From contig JAFGSB010000109.1 in NCBI GenBank assembly GCA_016934825.1, forward strand, positions 1-64,000: DNA of 64,000 nt, written 5' to 3'. Below the pieces are notes generated by a model, which worked only from the letters and a program-made list of their open reading frames with translations, was not told the DNA's origin and searched no databases. The stretch is from Candidatus Zhuqueibacterota bacterium. GTDB taxonomy: Bacteria; Zhuqueibacterota; Zhuqueibacteria; Residuimicrobiales; Krinioviventaceae. The position numbers and the translations under genes are program-made. Below, piece after piece: positions 16,784 to 26,518 of this stretch; positions within the stretch are counted from its first letter, which is position 1, and each line of letters opens with the position of its first letter.

Positions 16784-17698
16784 TTATTTAGCCATTAATT
16801 TAACAAGGATCGCTTTTTGAATATGCAGTCTGTTTTCCGCCTCATCAAAAACTACGGAATGGGGGCCGTCCATAACTTCATCGGTAATTTCGGAACCACG
16901 ATGAGCCGGAAGACAATGCAACACAATACATTCTTTATCGGCAGAGGACAACAGTTTCGAATTGACCTGGTAAGGTTGAAAAACTTTTTCCCTTACCGCG
17001 GCTTCCTCTTCCTGCCCCATGCTTGCCCAAACATCGGTATAGACAACATCCGCGTCTTTAACGGCTTCTACCGGATCTGAAACGATTTTGATTTCACTTA
17101 AACCCTGTGCTTCGGCGTTGTTAAGCAGTTGCTGATCGGGTTCGTAACCATTGGGACAGCCTATATATAAAGTAAACGGTAATCGTGCGGCCAAATTTAT
17201 CCATGAATTGGCGACATTATTACCGTCACCAATATATGCCACTTTCAGGTCCGAGTATTTGCCTTTATGTTCGATAACGGTCAGCATGTCACCCAATATC
17301 TGGCAGGGGTGCGCCAAATCCGACAGGCCGTTAATAACCGGTACGTCGGCATATTTGGCAAGTCCCTCAACGATATCATGACCGAATACGCGGGCCATAA
17401 TGCCGTCATTAAATCGGGACAGCACCCGTGCGACATCGGCAACCGATTCCCGTTTCCCCAGACCCACCTCCGCCGGACTCAAATACAATCCATGACCGCC
17501 AAGTTGATACATTCCCACTTCAAAGGACACCCTCGTCCGGGTTGAAGGTTTTTGAAATAACATCGCCAGTGTCTGGCCTTTTAAAATATGATGGGTAATT
17601 CCCTGTTTTGTTTTATCCTTTAGTTCTTTCGCCAATTCGAATAGCCCGACTATTTCGTCTTGGCTGAAATCCGTTATCTGCAAAAAATCGCGTTTCAT
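16784..17698 (-). CDS. argF: Ornithine carbamoyltransferase
   Basis: Makes citrulline from ornithine and carbamoyl phosphate in arginine synthesis. Its 304 residues contain the carbamoyl-phosphate motif KPSTRTRVSFEVG, the ornithine-side HPCQ region (DLAHPCQILGDM), DVWASMGQEEE and HCLPAHRG. The ATG at 17698 has AAGG seven bases before it and is preferred over 17704. No other arginine genes lie nearby; it is inserted between hslU and the glycan genes, 12 bp from hslU, so it probably shares that transcript. A carbamoyltransferase of another substrate is possible but the motifs fit ornithine. Confidence 0.93.
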   Translation of the reverse strand: MKRDFLQITDFSQDEIVGLFELAKELKDKTKQGITHHILKGQTLAMLFQKPSTRTRVSFEVGMYQLGGHGLYLSPAEVGLGKRESVADVARVLSRFNDGIMARVFGHDIVEGLAKYADVPVINGLSDLAHPCQILGDMLTVIEHKGKYSDLKVAYIGDGNNVANSWINLAARLPFTLYIGCPNGYEPDQQLLNNAEAQGLSEIKIVSDPVEAVKDADVVYTDVWASMGQEEEAAVREKVFQPYQVNSKLLSSADKECIVLHCLPAHRGSEITDEVMDGPHSVVFDEAENRLHIQKAILVKLMAK

Positions 17699-17710
17699 AT
17701 TCATTCCTTT

Positions 17711-19078
17711 TTATAAGATATACTGACTGAGATCATCATTCTGGATGACTTCTTTTAACTTTTCACGGACGACTTTTTGGTCTATACGGATCGATTTTAT
17801 TTCATCATTTGGCAGATTAAACAGGTTATCTTCCAGTAATAAACTCATAACCGTATGCAGTCTTCTCGCACCGATATTTTCCGCTTGCTGGTTAACATCA
17901 TAGGCAATGCGGGCAATTTCCTTGATCGCGCCGCGCGTAAAGTTAATTTTCACATTTTCAGTGGAAATCAACTCGGTGTATTGTTTAATTAAAGCGTTTT
18001 GGGGTTCAATCAGGATTCGCTCAAAATCTTCAACGTTCAAACTGTGTAATTCAACCCGTATCGGGAATCGGCCCTGAAGTTCCGGAATCAGATCCGATGG
18101 TTTGGAAACATGAAAAGCACCGGAAGCGATGAAAAGGATGTGATCGGATTTGACCATACCATATTTTGTGATAACATTCGTACCTTCAATAACGGGCAGC
18201 AGGTCGCGCTGCACACCCTCGCGTGACACTTCCGGTCCTCCGCCGTTTTCTTCCCCGGTGATTTTATCGATCTCATCCAGAAATACAATTCCTGTATCCT
18301 CAACCCTGCGGATGGCCTCCCGGATAACTTCATCCATATCTATTAATTTATTGGTCTCTTCCTGCTGCATGTAAATCAGGGCCTCATCAATTTTCATTTT
18401 TCTTTTTTTAATTTTCTGCGGCAATACGGGGCCCAAAAGGTCCTGTATATTCAAACCCATTTCTTCAATGCCAATGGGCGATATGATTTGCATCAGGGGC
18501 GACTGCTCGGTTGGAACATCAAGCTCGATCAGTCTGTCATCCAGTTTACCGTCCAAAACCTGGCTGCGCAGTTTCTCACGTGATCTTATTCGTTTTTCTT
18601 CCGTCTCTTTGGTTATCTTTTTATCAAAGTCTTTTGAATCTGGAGTGAACGGATTCGGCAATAATATATCCAATAAATTTTCCAATGCAAGCTCTTTAGC
18701 TTTTTTCTGCACTTTTCCAATATATTCACTGCGTACCATGCTTACAGCCTGATCGACAAGATCGCGTATGATGGATTCCACATCCCGGCCGACATAACCG
18801 ACTTCGGTGAACTTGGAAGCTTCGACCTTAATAAAAGGAGAATTATCCAGCTTGGCCAGTCGTCTGGCAAGTTCGGTTTTGCCGACACCCGTCGGGCCGA
18901 TCAATATGATATTATTCGGCATGATCTCTTCACGCAAATCCAGTGATACCTGTTGGCGCCGCCAGCGGTTTCGTAAGGCAATTGCCACGGATTTTTTGGC
19001 TTCATCCTGACCGATAATATATTTATCCAGTTCATTAACTATTTCACGGGGTGTCATTTGTAATTTTTTATTTGCCAT
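17711..19078 (-). CDS. hslU: HslU ATPase subunit of the HslUV protease
   Basis: AAA+ unfoldase of 455 residues that threads substrates into HslV. Visible: [21 protein letters not shown], Walker [15 protein letters not shown], the pore motif GYVGRD, the I-domain (roughly residues 110-240), Walker [11 protein letters not shown], sensor elements ([12 protein letters not shown]) and the C-terminal YIL that inserts into HslV. It lies downstream of hslV with a 115-bp gap lacking an obvious terminator. Confidence 0.97.
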   Translation of the reverse strand: MANKKLQMTPREIVNELDKYIIGQDEAKKSVAIALRNRWRRQQVSLDLREEIMPNNIILIGPTGVGKTELARRLAKLDNSPFIKVEASKFTEVGYVGRDVESIIRDLVDQAVSMVRSEYIGKVQKKAKELALENLLDILLPNPFTPDSKDFDKKITKETEEKRIRSREKLRSQVLDGKLDDRLIELDVPTEQSPLMQIISPIGIEEMGLNIQDLLGPVLPQKIKKRKMKIDEALIYMQQEETNKLIDMDEVIREAIRRVEDTGIVFLDEIDKITGEENGGGPEVSREGVQRDLLPVIEGTNVITKYGMVKSDHILFIASGAFHVSKPSDLIPELQGRFPIRVELHSLNVEDFERILIEPQNALIKQYTELISTENVKINFTRGAIKEIARIAYDVNQQAENIGARRLHTVMSLLLEDNLFNLPNDEIKSIRIDQKVVREKLKEVIQNDDLSQYIL

Positions 19079-19193
19079 TTCATTATCCCGGGTGCTTTAT
19101 ATTAAATATCATAATGAACATTCTTTAAAAACACCTGCTCCTGTTTCAAAATTGTTAATATAATCAAAAAAAATTTTTTAAACATTAAAGACT

Positions 19194-19739
19194 TTAATCC
19201 AGCACTTCAATAGAAAGGTTATTATTTGTGTAAATGCAGACATTAGAGGTTAATTCCATCGCTACCTTGACAATTTGAACCGCATCAAGTTGTGAATGTT
19301 TTATCAAAGCCCTGGCCGCCACCAGTGCATAGGGGCCGCCTGACCCGATAGCGATGACATTATCGTCCGGTTCTAAAATATCACCCGTGCCTGAAATCAG
19401 AAAAATTTTTTCCTTATCCAGAACGGCTAATTGTGCATCCAACCTTCGTAAATAACGATCTGAACGCCAATCCTTGGCCAGTTCAACCGCTGAACGGCCT
19501 AAATTCCCGTTATATTCTTCCAATTTACCCTCAAACCGTTCAAACAGAGTAAAAGCATCCGCCGCCGTACCGGCAAATCCGGCCAATACATTATTATTAT
19601 AAAGTTTTCGTACTTTACGGGCTTTGCCTTTTAAAATCATATCTCCATAGGTCACCTGGCCGTCTCCGGCCAGTACCGCTTTGCCTTTATAAAGTAAACC
19701 CACTACTGTTGTGGCATGTATATGACCAGCGTACAGCAT
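19194..19739 (-). CDS. hslV: HslV threonine protease subunit
   Basis: Proteasome-beta-like peptidase of 181 residues. The catalytic threonine is best placed at Thr10 or Thr11 (HATTVVGLLYKGK), giving a nine-residue propeptide that must be removed, longer than the single Met of Escherichia coli. AGDGQVTYGDMILKGKARKVRKL, GFAGTAADAFTLFERFE and IGSGGPYALVAARAL are conserved. AGGG precedes the ATG. It forms a dodecamer capped by HslU. Confidence 0.96.
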   Translation of the reverse strand: MLYAGHIHATTVVGLLYKGKAVLAGDGQVTYGDMILKGKARKVRKLYNNNVLAGFAGTAADAFTLFERFEGKLEEYNGNLGRSAVELAKDWRSDRYLRRLDAQLAVLDKEKIFLISGTGDILEPDDNVIAIGSGGPYALVAARALIKHSQLDAVQIVKVAMELTSNVCIYTNNNLSIEVLD

Positions 19740-19756
19740 ATTTTATTCCCTTTATG

Positions 19757-21184
19757 TTATATTCTTCTTCTTAATCGCGATACTGGAATAGACATTTGTT
19801 CCCGGTATTTTGCCACAGTACGCCTGGCCACAGGAAAGCCTTTTACTTTTAACATCTGGGATATCTTTTGATCATTATATGGTTTGTCGGCGGGTTCTTT
19901 GTCAACAATCCGTTTGATCAGGGCCTTTATTTTCTTATTCGAAACATCCTCGCCGTCATCGGTTGTATATTTTTCACTAAAGAAAGATTTTAATTCAAAT
20001 ACACCCCATTCCGTCTGCACGTACTTGCCGTTCGTTACGCGGCTGATAGTGGAAATATCCATATTGATTTCTTCGGCAATATCCTTTAAAATCATCGGTT
20101 TCAGATATTCAGGACCGAATTCAAAAAAATCCCGCTGCTTATCAATGATCGCCTCCATTGTCCGCAGAATGGTGGTTCGTCGTTGATGAATGGAATTAAT
20201 GAGCCATCTCGCTGATTCCAATCGCTGCCGGATGAAATCGCGGGTCTCCTTGTTGGACTTTTTCCTGTCCAGCATCATTTTGCGATACTCATTATTGATC
20301 CTTAAATGCGGAATATTCCAGTCATGCATGAATATTTTAAATTCCCCGTCGTCTTTTTTAACTTCAAGATCGGGAACTATATAATTGTTTTCAAATGTTA
20401 AATATCCTTCACCCGGTTTCGGATTCAATTTTATAATATGACTAATAACATCTTTAACTTCATCAAGATCAATTTCTAATTGTTTGGCAAGTTTTTCATA
20501 TCGTTTATTCTTAAAATCCTCAAAAAAATCACGAATGGCTTTTATGGCAAGTTCATATAATGGTTTCTGCTGGTATAATTGAATTAATAAACATTCCTGT
20601 AAATTCCTGGCCCCTATGCCGGGTGGATCGAATTTTTGTATTTCAATTAAAATTCTTTCTGCTGTATCTTCATCAGTTTCAAGATTCTCGGCAATTGTAT
20701 CCAGATCAATAGTCAAATAACCCACATTATTAATATTCCAGATAATATACTCACCGATAGCAATTTCATCAGGTTCAAGATGGATCATATTCAATTGACT
20801 GATTAAATGATCGGTCAACGTTTCTTTAAAAACTTCCGGGCGTTCAAATTCTTCCACATCTTTTTCTTTTGGGGTCCGGATCTCAAAACTGTCCTGATCA
20901 TTTAGAATTTCTTCCCAATCAATTTCTTCTTGATTATCCTCTGTTACTTCGTCTTCTTTCGTTTCAGAATTTTCACTCTCAGTCTGCAATTCCGTTTCAG
21001 AATCGTCGTCGAGGTCCTGCTCAACTTCCTGATCAATATCAATTTCAAGTAAAGGATTGAGTTCAAGCTCGGTTCTTATCCTTTGCTCCAGGCTGATTAT
21101 CGGCAACTGAAGTAATGAGGACAGCAAAACCTGCTGAGGTGACTGTTTCATCTGCAAACTTAGATGTTGTCCTAACCTTACCAT
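19757..21184 (-). CDS. rpoN: RNA polymerase sigma-54 factor
   Basis: The 475 residues show the Gln/Leu-rich activator-contact region I (LGQHLSLQMKQSPQQVLL), a strongly acidic region II (about residues 60-105), the core-binding and HTH domains, and the C-terminal RpoN box ARRTVAKYRE that reads the -24 element. It directs activator-dependent transcription at GG/GC promoters. Position next to lptB is conserved in many Gram-negative bacteria. No bacterial enhancer-binding protein gene lies in this window. Confidence 0.97.
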   Translation of the reverse strand: MVRLGQHLSLQMKQSPQQVLLSSLLQLPIISLEQRIRTELELNPLLEIDIDQEVEQDLDDDSETELQTESENSETKEDEVTEDNQEEIDWEEILNDQDSFEIRTPKEKDVEEFERPEVFKETLTDHLISQLNMIHLEPDEIAIGEYIIWNINNVGYLTIDLDTIAENLETDEDTAERILIEIQKFDPPGIGARNLQECLLIQLYQQKPLYELAIKAIRDFFEDFKNKRYEKLAKQLEIDLDEVKDVISHIIKLNPKPGEGYLTFENNYIVPDLEVKKDDGEFKIFMHDWNIPHLRINNEYRKMMLDRKKSNKETRDFIRQRLESARWLINSIHQRRTTILRTMEAIIDKQRDFFEFGPEYLKPMILKDIAEEINMDISTISRVTNGKYVQTEWGVFELKSFFSEKYTTDDGEDVSNKKIKALIKRIVDKEPADKPYNDQKISQMLKVKGFPVARRTVAKYREQMSIPVSRLRRRI

Positions 21185-21300
21185 TCCTTAACTTTCCATT
21201 TCCTTTTTTCAAAAAACATCATTATCATTTATCCCTGTTTTTGATTCTCTTTATCTAATATAATAAACATTTCTTTTAATTAGAATATTTAATTTATCAA

Positions 21301-22038
21301 TCAACGGTCAAGCTTAAAACTATCTCCCAAATAAAATTTTTTCGCTTCCTCATCATTTGCCAGGAAATCCGCGGTCCCGGATTTGAGAACATTACCCTCA
21401 AATAACAAATAAGCCCGATCCGTGATGGATAAAGTTTCATGCACATTATGATCCGTAATCAGCACACCGATTCCTTTATTCTTTAAATCGGCCACAATTT
21501 TCTGAATGTCTTCCACGGCAATCGGGTCAACGCCGGCAAAGGGTTCGTCCAGCAAAATGAACTTTGGTTTTGTCACCAGTGCCCGGGCTATTTCAACCCG
21601 TCTTCTTTCACCGCCTGATAATGTATACGCCTTATTTTTTGCCAGGTGCGCCACACCCAACTCATTCATCAGTTCAAGTGCTCTTTTTTTTCTGTCGGTT
21701 AAAGTTAATGACAAAGTTTCCAAAATTGCCAGCATGTTCTGTTCTACCGTTAGTTGTCGAAAAACGGAAGCTTCCTGCGGCAAATAAGATATTCCTTTTC
21801 GCGCCCTTCTGTACATGGGTAATTTGGTTATATCCTGGTCCGAAAGATAAATCCGCCCGCTTTTTGGTTGGATCATGCCGACTATCATATAAAAAGTAGT
21901 GGTTTTTCCGGCGCCATTCGGGCCAAGCAGGCCGACGATTTCGCCTTCCTGAATATCAATACTTACTTTATTGACAACTTTACGCTTGCCGTAAATCTTG
22001 ACAAGGTTTGTACATTTTAATACCTTTTTATCATTCAT
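21301..22038 (-). CDS. lptB: LPS export ABC transporter ATP-binding protein
   Basis: A 245-residue ATPase that powers LPS extraction from the inner membrane through LptF and LptG, which are not encoded here. Walker [17 protein letters not shown], a Q-loop after it, signature [15 protein letters not shown], Walker [17 protein letters not shown] and the switch His in [10 protein letters not shown] are all intact. It lies 23 bp after the LptA-like gene and before rpoN. Confidence 0.97.
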   Translation of the reverse strand: MNDKKVLKCTNLVKIYGKRKVVNKVSIDIQEGEIVGLLGPNGAGKTTTFYMIVGMIQPKSGRIYLSDQDITKLPMYRRARKGISYLPQEASVFRQLTVEQNMLAILETLSLTLTDRKKRALELMNELGVAHLAKNKAYTLSGGERRRVEIARALVTKPKFILLDEPFAGVDPIAVEDIQKIVADLKNKGIGVLITDHNVHETLSITDRAYLLFEGNVLKSGTADFLANDEEAKKFYLGDSFKLDR

Positions 22039-22061
22039 ATTATTCTGTGTATTCCGGGCCT

Positions 22062-23270
22062 TTATTGAATAGGAGTTAATTCAGGTTGCTGTAAATCTGT
22101 TTTTATTTTTAATTTTTTTAAAAGATCCGTTAATTCACCTTCAATTTTATTTTGACTTGCCGGGGGAAAAAATATTCCGTTCGATAATCCCGGTTTACTG
22201 CGGCCGAAGACATCTTTAATTTTACCCTCGGCAAAAACCATTAACAATTCATCACATAAAATCTTATTAATTCCCTTTTCCTCATCATCTTCCAATATAT
22301 GATAATAACTGGTTGCCCGTCCAAGTATAAAAACCGAATCAATTTTTTCTTCCTTTAAAATAACCCGAATTTGTTCACCGGTCAACAAATTATATGGGAT
22401 ATTGGTTTGAATTACGGAATCTACTGTTGTCGTAACAATCGCATCGCCGTAAATATGAATCCGGTTTACCTTGTTGTCCTTTAAAATCAAAACAATTTGT
22501 TCGCCGGTCAGACGATCATCCTTTTCATAGGCAACCGGCGACAAATCGAGTATAATCTTTTCTTCTCCCTTTAAAAATAACAGTTTTTCGCAATCGGCGA
22601 CAATATCACCACGCGTTATATGTACATTTTTGGTGACAATAACACTGTCACCTTCATCAAACATCTCCATAATCCCGCCGGTAATAACCAACTCCGTATC
22701 ATTGGTAGTATCTACACGCGTAAATGACGGTTCACCGGTTACCCTGGCATATCCTTCTTCACGAAGATATTCCGCATGTTTTCCGGTCAGAGTTATCTGT
22801 TCATCATTATCCAGGATAGTTACGTTTGAATCGGCAACCGCTTTTTCCTGGTTTTCATAATATTTCAGGTAATCGGACGTTAATGTTTTTAACGAATCAA
22901 TTAACCTGACATTACCTTCCGCAACAGCATACCTGGTTTTTTCAAAATAATCTATTTTATCACTAAATAACTGTTTTGCCTTGTCGAATATATGAACATT
23001 ACCGGTCAATATAGTATGATCATCATCAATATATTGAAACGCTTTTTCACACAGTAATACGGCATCGCCCTGGTGAAATTTGACATTGCCGGTCAATACG
23101 ACAACTGATTGTTCCTGAATCGTTTCACCGTGCGCCGTATCCGCGTTATCAAGTACCAGTCGCTCAGGTTCTTCTTCACTGGCAATTATTAAAGAAAAAA
23201 CTGTAAAGAACACAAAAAAAATCAGGAAAAAAAATATTCTGAAAAAATAAAATTTATTGTTCAATTTCAT
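22062..23270 (-). CDS. lptA: Long LptA/OstA-like periplasmic LPS-transport protein
   Basis: A 402-residue exported protein with a strongly hydrophobic N-terminal signal (about residues 7-30). Repeated OstA-type beta units follow: [48 protein letters not shown], and again [18 protein letters not shown], with looser [12 protein letters not shown] units later. LptA from enterobacteria is about 185 residues, so this one could span more of the periplasmic bridge alone. Its ATG overlaps the lptC end by 17 bp. The symbol is given by context and fold; the length is unlike classical LptA. Confidence 0.85.
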   Translation of the reverse strand: MKLNNKFYFFRIFFFLIFFVFFTVFSLIIASEEEPERLVLDNADTAHGETIQEQSVVVLTGNVKFHQGDAVLLCEKAFQYIDDDHTILTGNVHIFDKAKQLFSDKIDYFEKTRYAVAEGNVRLIDSLKTLTSDYLKYYENQEKAVADSNVTILDNDEQITLTGKHAEYLREEGYARVTGEPSFTRVDTTNDTELVITGGIMEMFDEGDSVIVTKNVHITRGDIVADCEKLLFLKGEEKIILDLSPVAYEKDDRLTGEQIVLILKDNKVNRIHIYGDAIVTTTVDSVIQTNIPYNLLTGEQIRVILKEEKIDSVFILGRATSYYHILEDDEEKGINKILCDELLMVFAEGKIKDVFGRSKPGLSNGIFFPPASQNKIEGELTDLLKKLKIKTDLQQPELTPIQ

Positions 23271-23925
23271 GATTAATTTCTACCGTATCAGGAATTTCCG
23301 ATTTCAGGCTATCCTCTGCCACACCGGTTGAATCTTTTTGAGATTTCTTTTCCTTTTTGAATTGTTCGGGTGAAAGATCAACACTCTTGTGAGCGGTTCC
23401 GCGCAATTTTTTTATTTCCCAAAATTTAAGTTGCGGGTCCGATTCGAATCCTGTACCATAAAAGGTATCACCCTTGGTTGTCGTAATTTTAACATCTCTC
23501 TCTGTGAATATCTTTTCCTTACCCTGATCAAAGGCCAGTTCCTCGGTATATAACGTTACCCCGCTGTCGGAATTGACTATGACGTTCCGAATAGCCTTGA
23601 CATCCTGACTTTTTTCGTTGAACAAACCACTGTCAGATGTCAGGGTGGATGCCAGTTTACCTTCCTTATCATAAAAATCGACCAGAACACCCTGGTTCAT
23701 GACCGACTGTTCCTTTTCGGAAAAATACAGCATATGACCGGCTTTGAGATGGGCATCGAGTTTGCCGTTTTTGGTAACTTTGACATCAAAATTCCACATT
23801 TCCTGATCCGGTATTTCACCATTATCCGATTGGCTCACAACCGGTTCATGTTTATTACAAGCAATTGAAATAAAAATAAATAACAATCCAATAATAAATA
23901 TATGTAATAATTTAATTATATTCAT
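23254..23925 (-). CDS. lptC: LptC-type LPS export protein, predicted lipoprotein
   Basis: A 223-residue protein with a signal segment ending in a lipobox (SIAC, Cys23), so it is probably lipid-anchored and not tethered by a transmembrane helix as in Escherichia coli. The body has the LptC pattern: WNFDVKVTKNGKLDAHLKAGHMLYF, GVLVDFYDKEGKLASTLTSDSG, AIRNVIVNSDSGVTLYTEEL, DVKITTTKGDTFYGTGFES. A Lys/Glu/Ser-rich tail follows. It passes LPS from the LptBFG complex to LptA. Confidence 0.9.
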   Translation of the reverse strand: MNIIKLLHIFIIGLLFIFISIACNKHEPVVSQSDNGEIPDQEMWNFDVKVTKNGKLDAHLKAGHMLYFSEKEQSVMNQGVLVDFYDKEGKLASTLTSDSGLFNEKSQDVKAIRNVIVNSDSGVTLYTEELAFDQGKEKIFTERDVKITTTKGDTFYGTGFESDPQLKFWEIKKLRGTAHKSVDLSPEQFKKEKKSQKDSTGVAEDSLKSEIPDTVEINHEIEQ

Positions 23926-23931
23926 TTTTAC

Positions 23932-24849
23932 CTATAATTCCGCTTCTTGAGGTTGTTTTTTCCAGCGTTCATGCATCCACACCCACTGCGATGGATAGCG
24001 GCTGATTATCTGTTCATAAGCATCAGAGCACTTTTGTGTATTACTGATCAAATCTTTCTCGGGATCACCGGTATTATCACAAACTATGGGGTCAAAGGCC
24101 TCAATCTCGTATAATAAATTCCTGTTTAATCGAATAAAAACGGGTATAATCGGCACATTAAATTTTTCAGCAAGCACAACCGGACCGACAGCCGTATGCG
24201 CCGGCCGTTTAAAAAAGTTTACGAATACGCCATCTACTTTAGTATCCTGATCAATCAATATACCAAGAAAACCTTTACTTCTTAAATGCCGTACAATTTC
24301 TCTGGTGCCCTTTCCGCGGGCGATGTTTTCATAGCCGGCCAGATTACGGGTTTCGACGATCATTTTATCCAAACGGTTATCATAAGCCGACGTTCCCACA
24401 ACCTTCAACGGGTATCCACATTGAGCCAAATATGCGCCAAGTAATTCCCAATTCCCGAAATGCCCGGTAATTATGATAGCTCCTTTACCGACAGCCAACA
24501 GTTTATCCAGTTTGGGCAAATTATCCGTGCGTACATATTTATCGATACCCTCTTTCAATACCAGGGGCATTCTGATGGCATCCACAGCTACAGTAGAAAA
24601 ATGCAAAAACACCTGTTTCGCCAGCCGTTCGATCTGTTGCTCTGTCTTTTTATCCCCGAAAGCCCAGGTTAAATGGCGAATGGTTTTTTCTCTTTCTCTT
24701 TTCGCCAATCGAAACACAATGCTTCCCATAAGACGCATCAGTTTTATGGCACCAATGCGGGACAAATTTCTTAATAATTTGACAATGAACAGAACAAAAA
24801 TATATATAAACCAGTTCTTAATTCGTTTACGGCTGCGTTTGCTCATCAC
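23932..24849 (-). CDS. lpxL: Lipid A late acyltransferase (LpxL/HtrB family)
   Basis: A 305-residue member of the lysophospholipid/lauroyl acyltransferase family with an N-terminal membrane anchor (WFIYIFVLFIVKLL), the catalytic H-x4-Glu motif in GHFGNWELLG, LIDQDTKVDGVFVNFFKRPA and the C-terminal QWVWMHERWKK. It adds a secondary acyl chain to Kdo2-lipid IVA or a variant. Its start overlaps the kdsD stop by 4 bp. Which of LpxL, LpxM or LpxP it matches functionally cannot be decided. Confidence 0.9.
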   Translation of the reverse strand: MMSKRSRKRIKNWFIYIFVLFIVKLLRNLSRIGAIKLMRLMGSIVFRLAKREREKTIRHLTWAFGDKKTEQQIERLAKQVFLHFSTVAVDAIRMPLVLKEGIDKYVRTDNLPKLDKLLAVGKGAIIITGHFGNWELLGAYLAQCGYPLKVVGTSAYDNRLDKMIVETRNLAGYENIARGKGTREIVRHLRSKGFLGILIDQDTKVDGVFVNFFKRPAHTAVGPVVLAEKFNVPIIPVFIRLNRNLLYEIEAFDPIVCDNTGDPEKDLISNTQKCSDAYEQIISRYPSQWVWMHERWKKQPQEAEL

Positions 24850-25853
24850 GACAATTCTATTCCTGCTTCTAGTAAATCATGTAAATGCAGCATTCCGACA
24901 GGGTGCCGCTCAAGATCAAGCACGGCAATCTGCATGATATTGAAATTTTCCATGATCTGCCTTGCTTTGGAAGCAAGACAGCCGATTTCCACTGTTTTTG
25001 GATTTTTATTCATCATATCTTTAGCGGTTAAATTCTGTATTTCGTTCGGTTTTTGCATCAAACGCCGGAGATCACCGTCGGTTATAATACCGACGAGTTT
25101 GTTCTGGTCGTCGACGACACAGGTTCCGCCAAATCTTTTTTTGGTTATTTCCAATATCACATCCTGAATTGAAGCGCTGTAATGAACGACAGGTACTTTA
25201 TCTCCGCTGAACATGATTTCATCTGTTTTAATAAGCTTTTTCCCAAGCGCTCCGCCGGGATGCAGAAAAACAAAATCTTCGCGTTTAAAATGACGTTTCT
25301 GCAGCAGGGCGACCGCCAGGGCGTCTCCAAGCGCCATAGCCGCCGTAGTACTGGCGGTTGGTGCCAGATCGTTCGGACATGCCTCTTCCTCCACACTGAC
25401 ATCCAGTACAACATCGCTTCTTTCCGCTAACGCCGACCGCAGGTTCCCCGTAAATGTTATAATCGGCACCCCGATCTTTTTAAAAACGGGGAACAATTGG
25501 CTGATCTCACCGGTATTGCCGCTTTTCGATATACATATTACAACATCGTCTTTAAGAACCATCCCCAAATCGCCGTGTACTCCCTCCGCAGGATGCAGAA
25601 AAATGGCCGAGGTTCCGGTGCTTGTTAACGTGGCGGCAATTTTTTTGCCGACAATTCCGGACTTGCCAATGCCGGTCACAATTACCCGGCCCTTACAATT
25701 TAGTATGATATTTACTGCTTCCTCAAATTCCGTGCCAACACGGTCTATTAATGCCTCAATCGCTTTGTATTCTATGAGCAAAACTTTACGGGCATATTCG
25801 ATTACATTCAAATTTTCATCCGCAGCTAACGTATTTTCATTTATCGATTCCAT
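24846..25853 (-). CDS. kdsD: Arabinose-5-phosphate isomerase
   Basis: Interconverts ribulose 5-phosphate and arabinose 5-phosphate, the precursor of Kdo. The 335 residues comprise an N-terminal SIS domain (VTGIGKSGIVGKKIAATLTS, the Ser-rich CISKSGNTGE, LAPTASTTAAMALGDALAVAL) and two C-terminal CBS domains (about residues 215-335; GIITDGDLRR). KdsD and KpsF are isozymes; context with kdsA and kdsB favours KdsD. Confidence 0.95.
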   Translation of the reverse strand: MESINENTLAADENLNVIEYARKVLLIEYKAIEALIDRVGTEFEEAVNIILNCKGRVIVTGIGKSGIVGKKIAATLTSTGTSAIFLHPAEGVHGDLGMVLKDDVVICISKSGNTGEISQLFPVFKKIGVPIITFTGNLRSALAERSDVVLDVSVEEEACPNDLAPTASTTAAMALGDALAVALLQKRHFKREDFVFLHPGGALGKKLIKTDEIMFSGDKVPVVHYSASIQDVILEITKKRFGGTCVVDDQNKLVGIITDGDLRRLMQKPNEIQNLTAKDMMNKNPKTVEIGCLASKARQIMENFNIMQIAVLDLERHPVGMLHLHDLLEAGIELS

Positions 25854-25854
25854 A

Positions 25855-26508
25855 TTATGGTATTGGAATTACTCCCTGTATTGAAACGGTTAACGAATCC
25901 GAGCCCTGTGTTTCCCGCGGTATGGAACGGTAAGCGACCGTTTTTATCCCGATTTGTCCCGAACAATTCGACAATGACCAGACATAAGTAAACGGCGAGG
26001 TTGTATCTGTTCCCATTAACTTTCCGTTTATAAAAAAATCAACTCGGTCAATAAACGAAACGGGTGTAACCTCAGTTTTAATTTCCACGGTATTCAACGC
26101 GACGATAAACTGACCATCCCGGGGATAGGTAATGGTAATATTCGGTTTTGTATTGGAAATGACGGTAATTGAAATATTATCTGTTGCCTCTCCGCCGTTC
26201 TTGTCCTTTACGCTCACCTGTAAATCAAAAACATCCTCGATCAACGGAGCGATCCATTGCACGGCGGCCTCATGTTTATTTATAAAAGCGCCTCCGTTAG
26301 CGCTCCAGCTATAGGTCATTTCATCTTCATCCGGATCGGATGCATCCACACTGACGTTGACCGTATCGCCGACAAGCACCGTGTAGCGGTCCGCCTCAAG
26401 CTTTTTTATTACCGGAACCCTGTTGGCCAGCTTTTCCACAACGCCGCACGTCATGAGCAGAAAACCGCTCAATAACACAACGCATATTTTTTTATTTAAA
26501 TGTCTCAT
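25855..26508 (-). CDS. Lipoprotein with PKD-like and Ig-like domains, unknown function
   Basis: A 217-residue predicted lipoprotein, lipobox LLMTC with Cys21. Residues about 30-115 look like a PKD/cadherin-type fold (DASDPDEDEMTYSWSANGGAF, FDLQVSVKDKNGGEATDNISITV). The rest is an Ig-like domain seen in surface proteins (ITYPRDGQFI, DRVDFFINGKLMGTDTTSPFTYVW). It is in a tight run with the next two genes and kdsD (1 bp gap), so it is probably made with the Kdo enzymes. No enzymatic motif is visible; a structural or adhesive envelope role is a guess. Confidence 0.75.
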   Translation of the reverse strand: MRHLNKKICVVLLSGFLLMTCGVVEKLANRVPVIKKLEADRYTVLVGDTVNVSVDASDPDEDEMTYSWSANGGAFINKHEAAVQWIAPLIEDVFDLQVSVKDKNGGEATDNISITVISNTKPNITITYPRDGQFIVALNTVEIKTEVTPVSFIDRVDFFINGKLMGTDTTSPFTYVWSLSNCSGQIGIKTVAYRSIPRETQGSDSLTVSIQGVIPIP

Positions 26509-26518
26509 TTTTCAAAAA

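Noticed and set aside
23440-23460. tRNA TPsiC-like string GATTCGAATCC
   Set aside because: It lies inside lptC in frame and no acceptor or anticodon stem surrounds it; the similar string near 32802 inside rng was rejected for the same reason.
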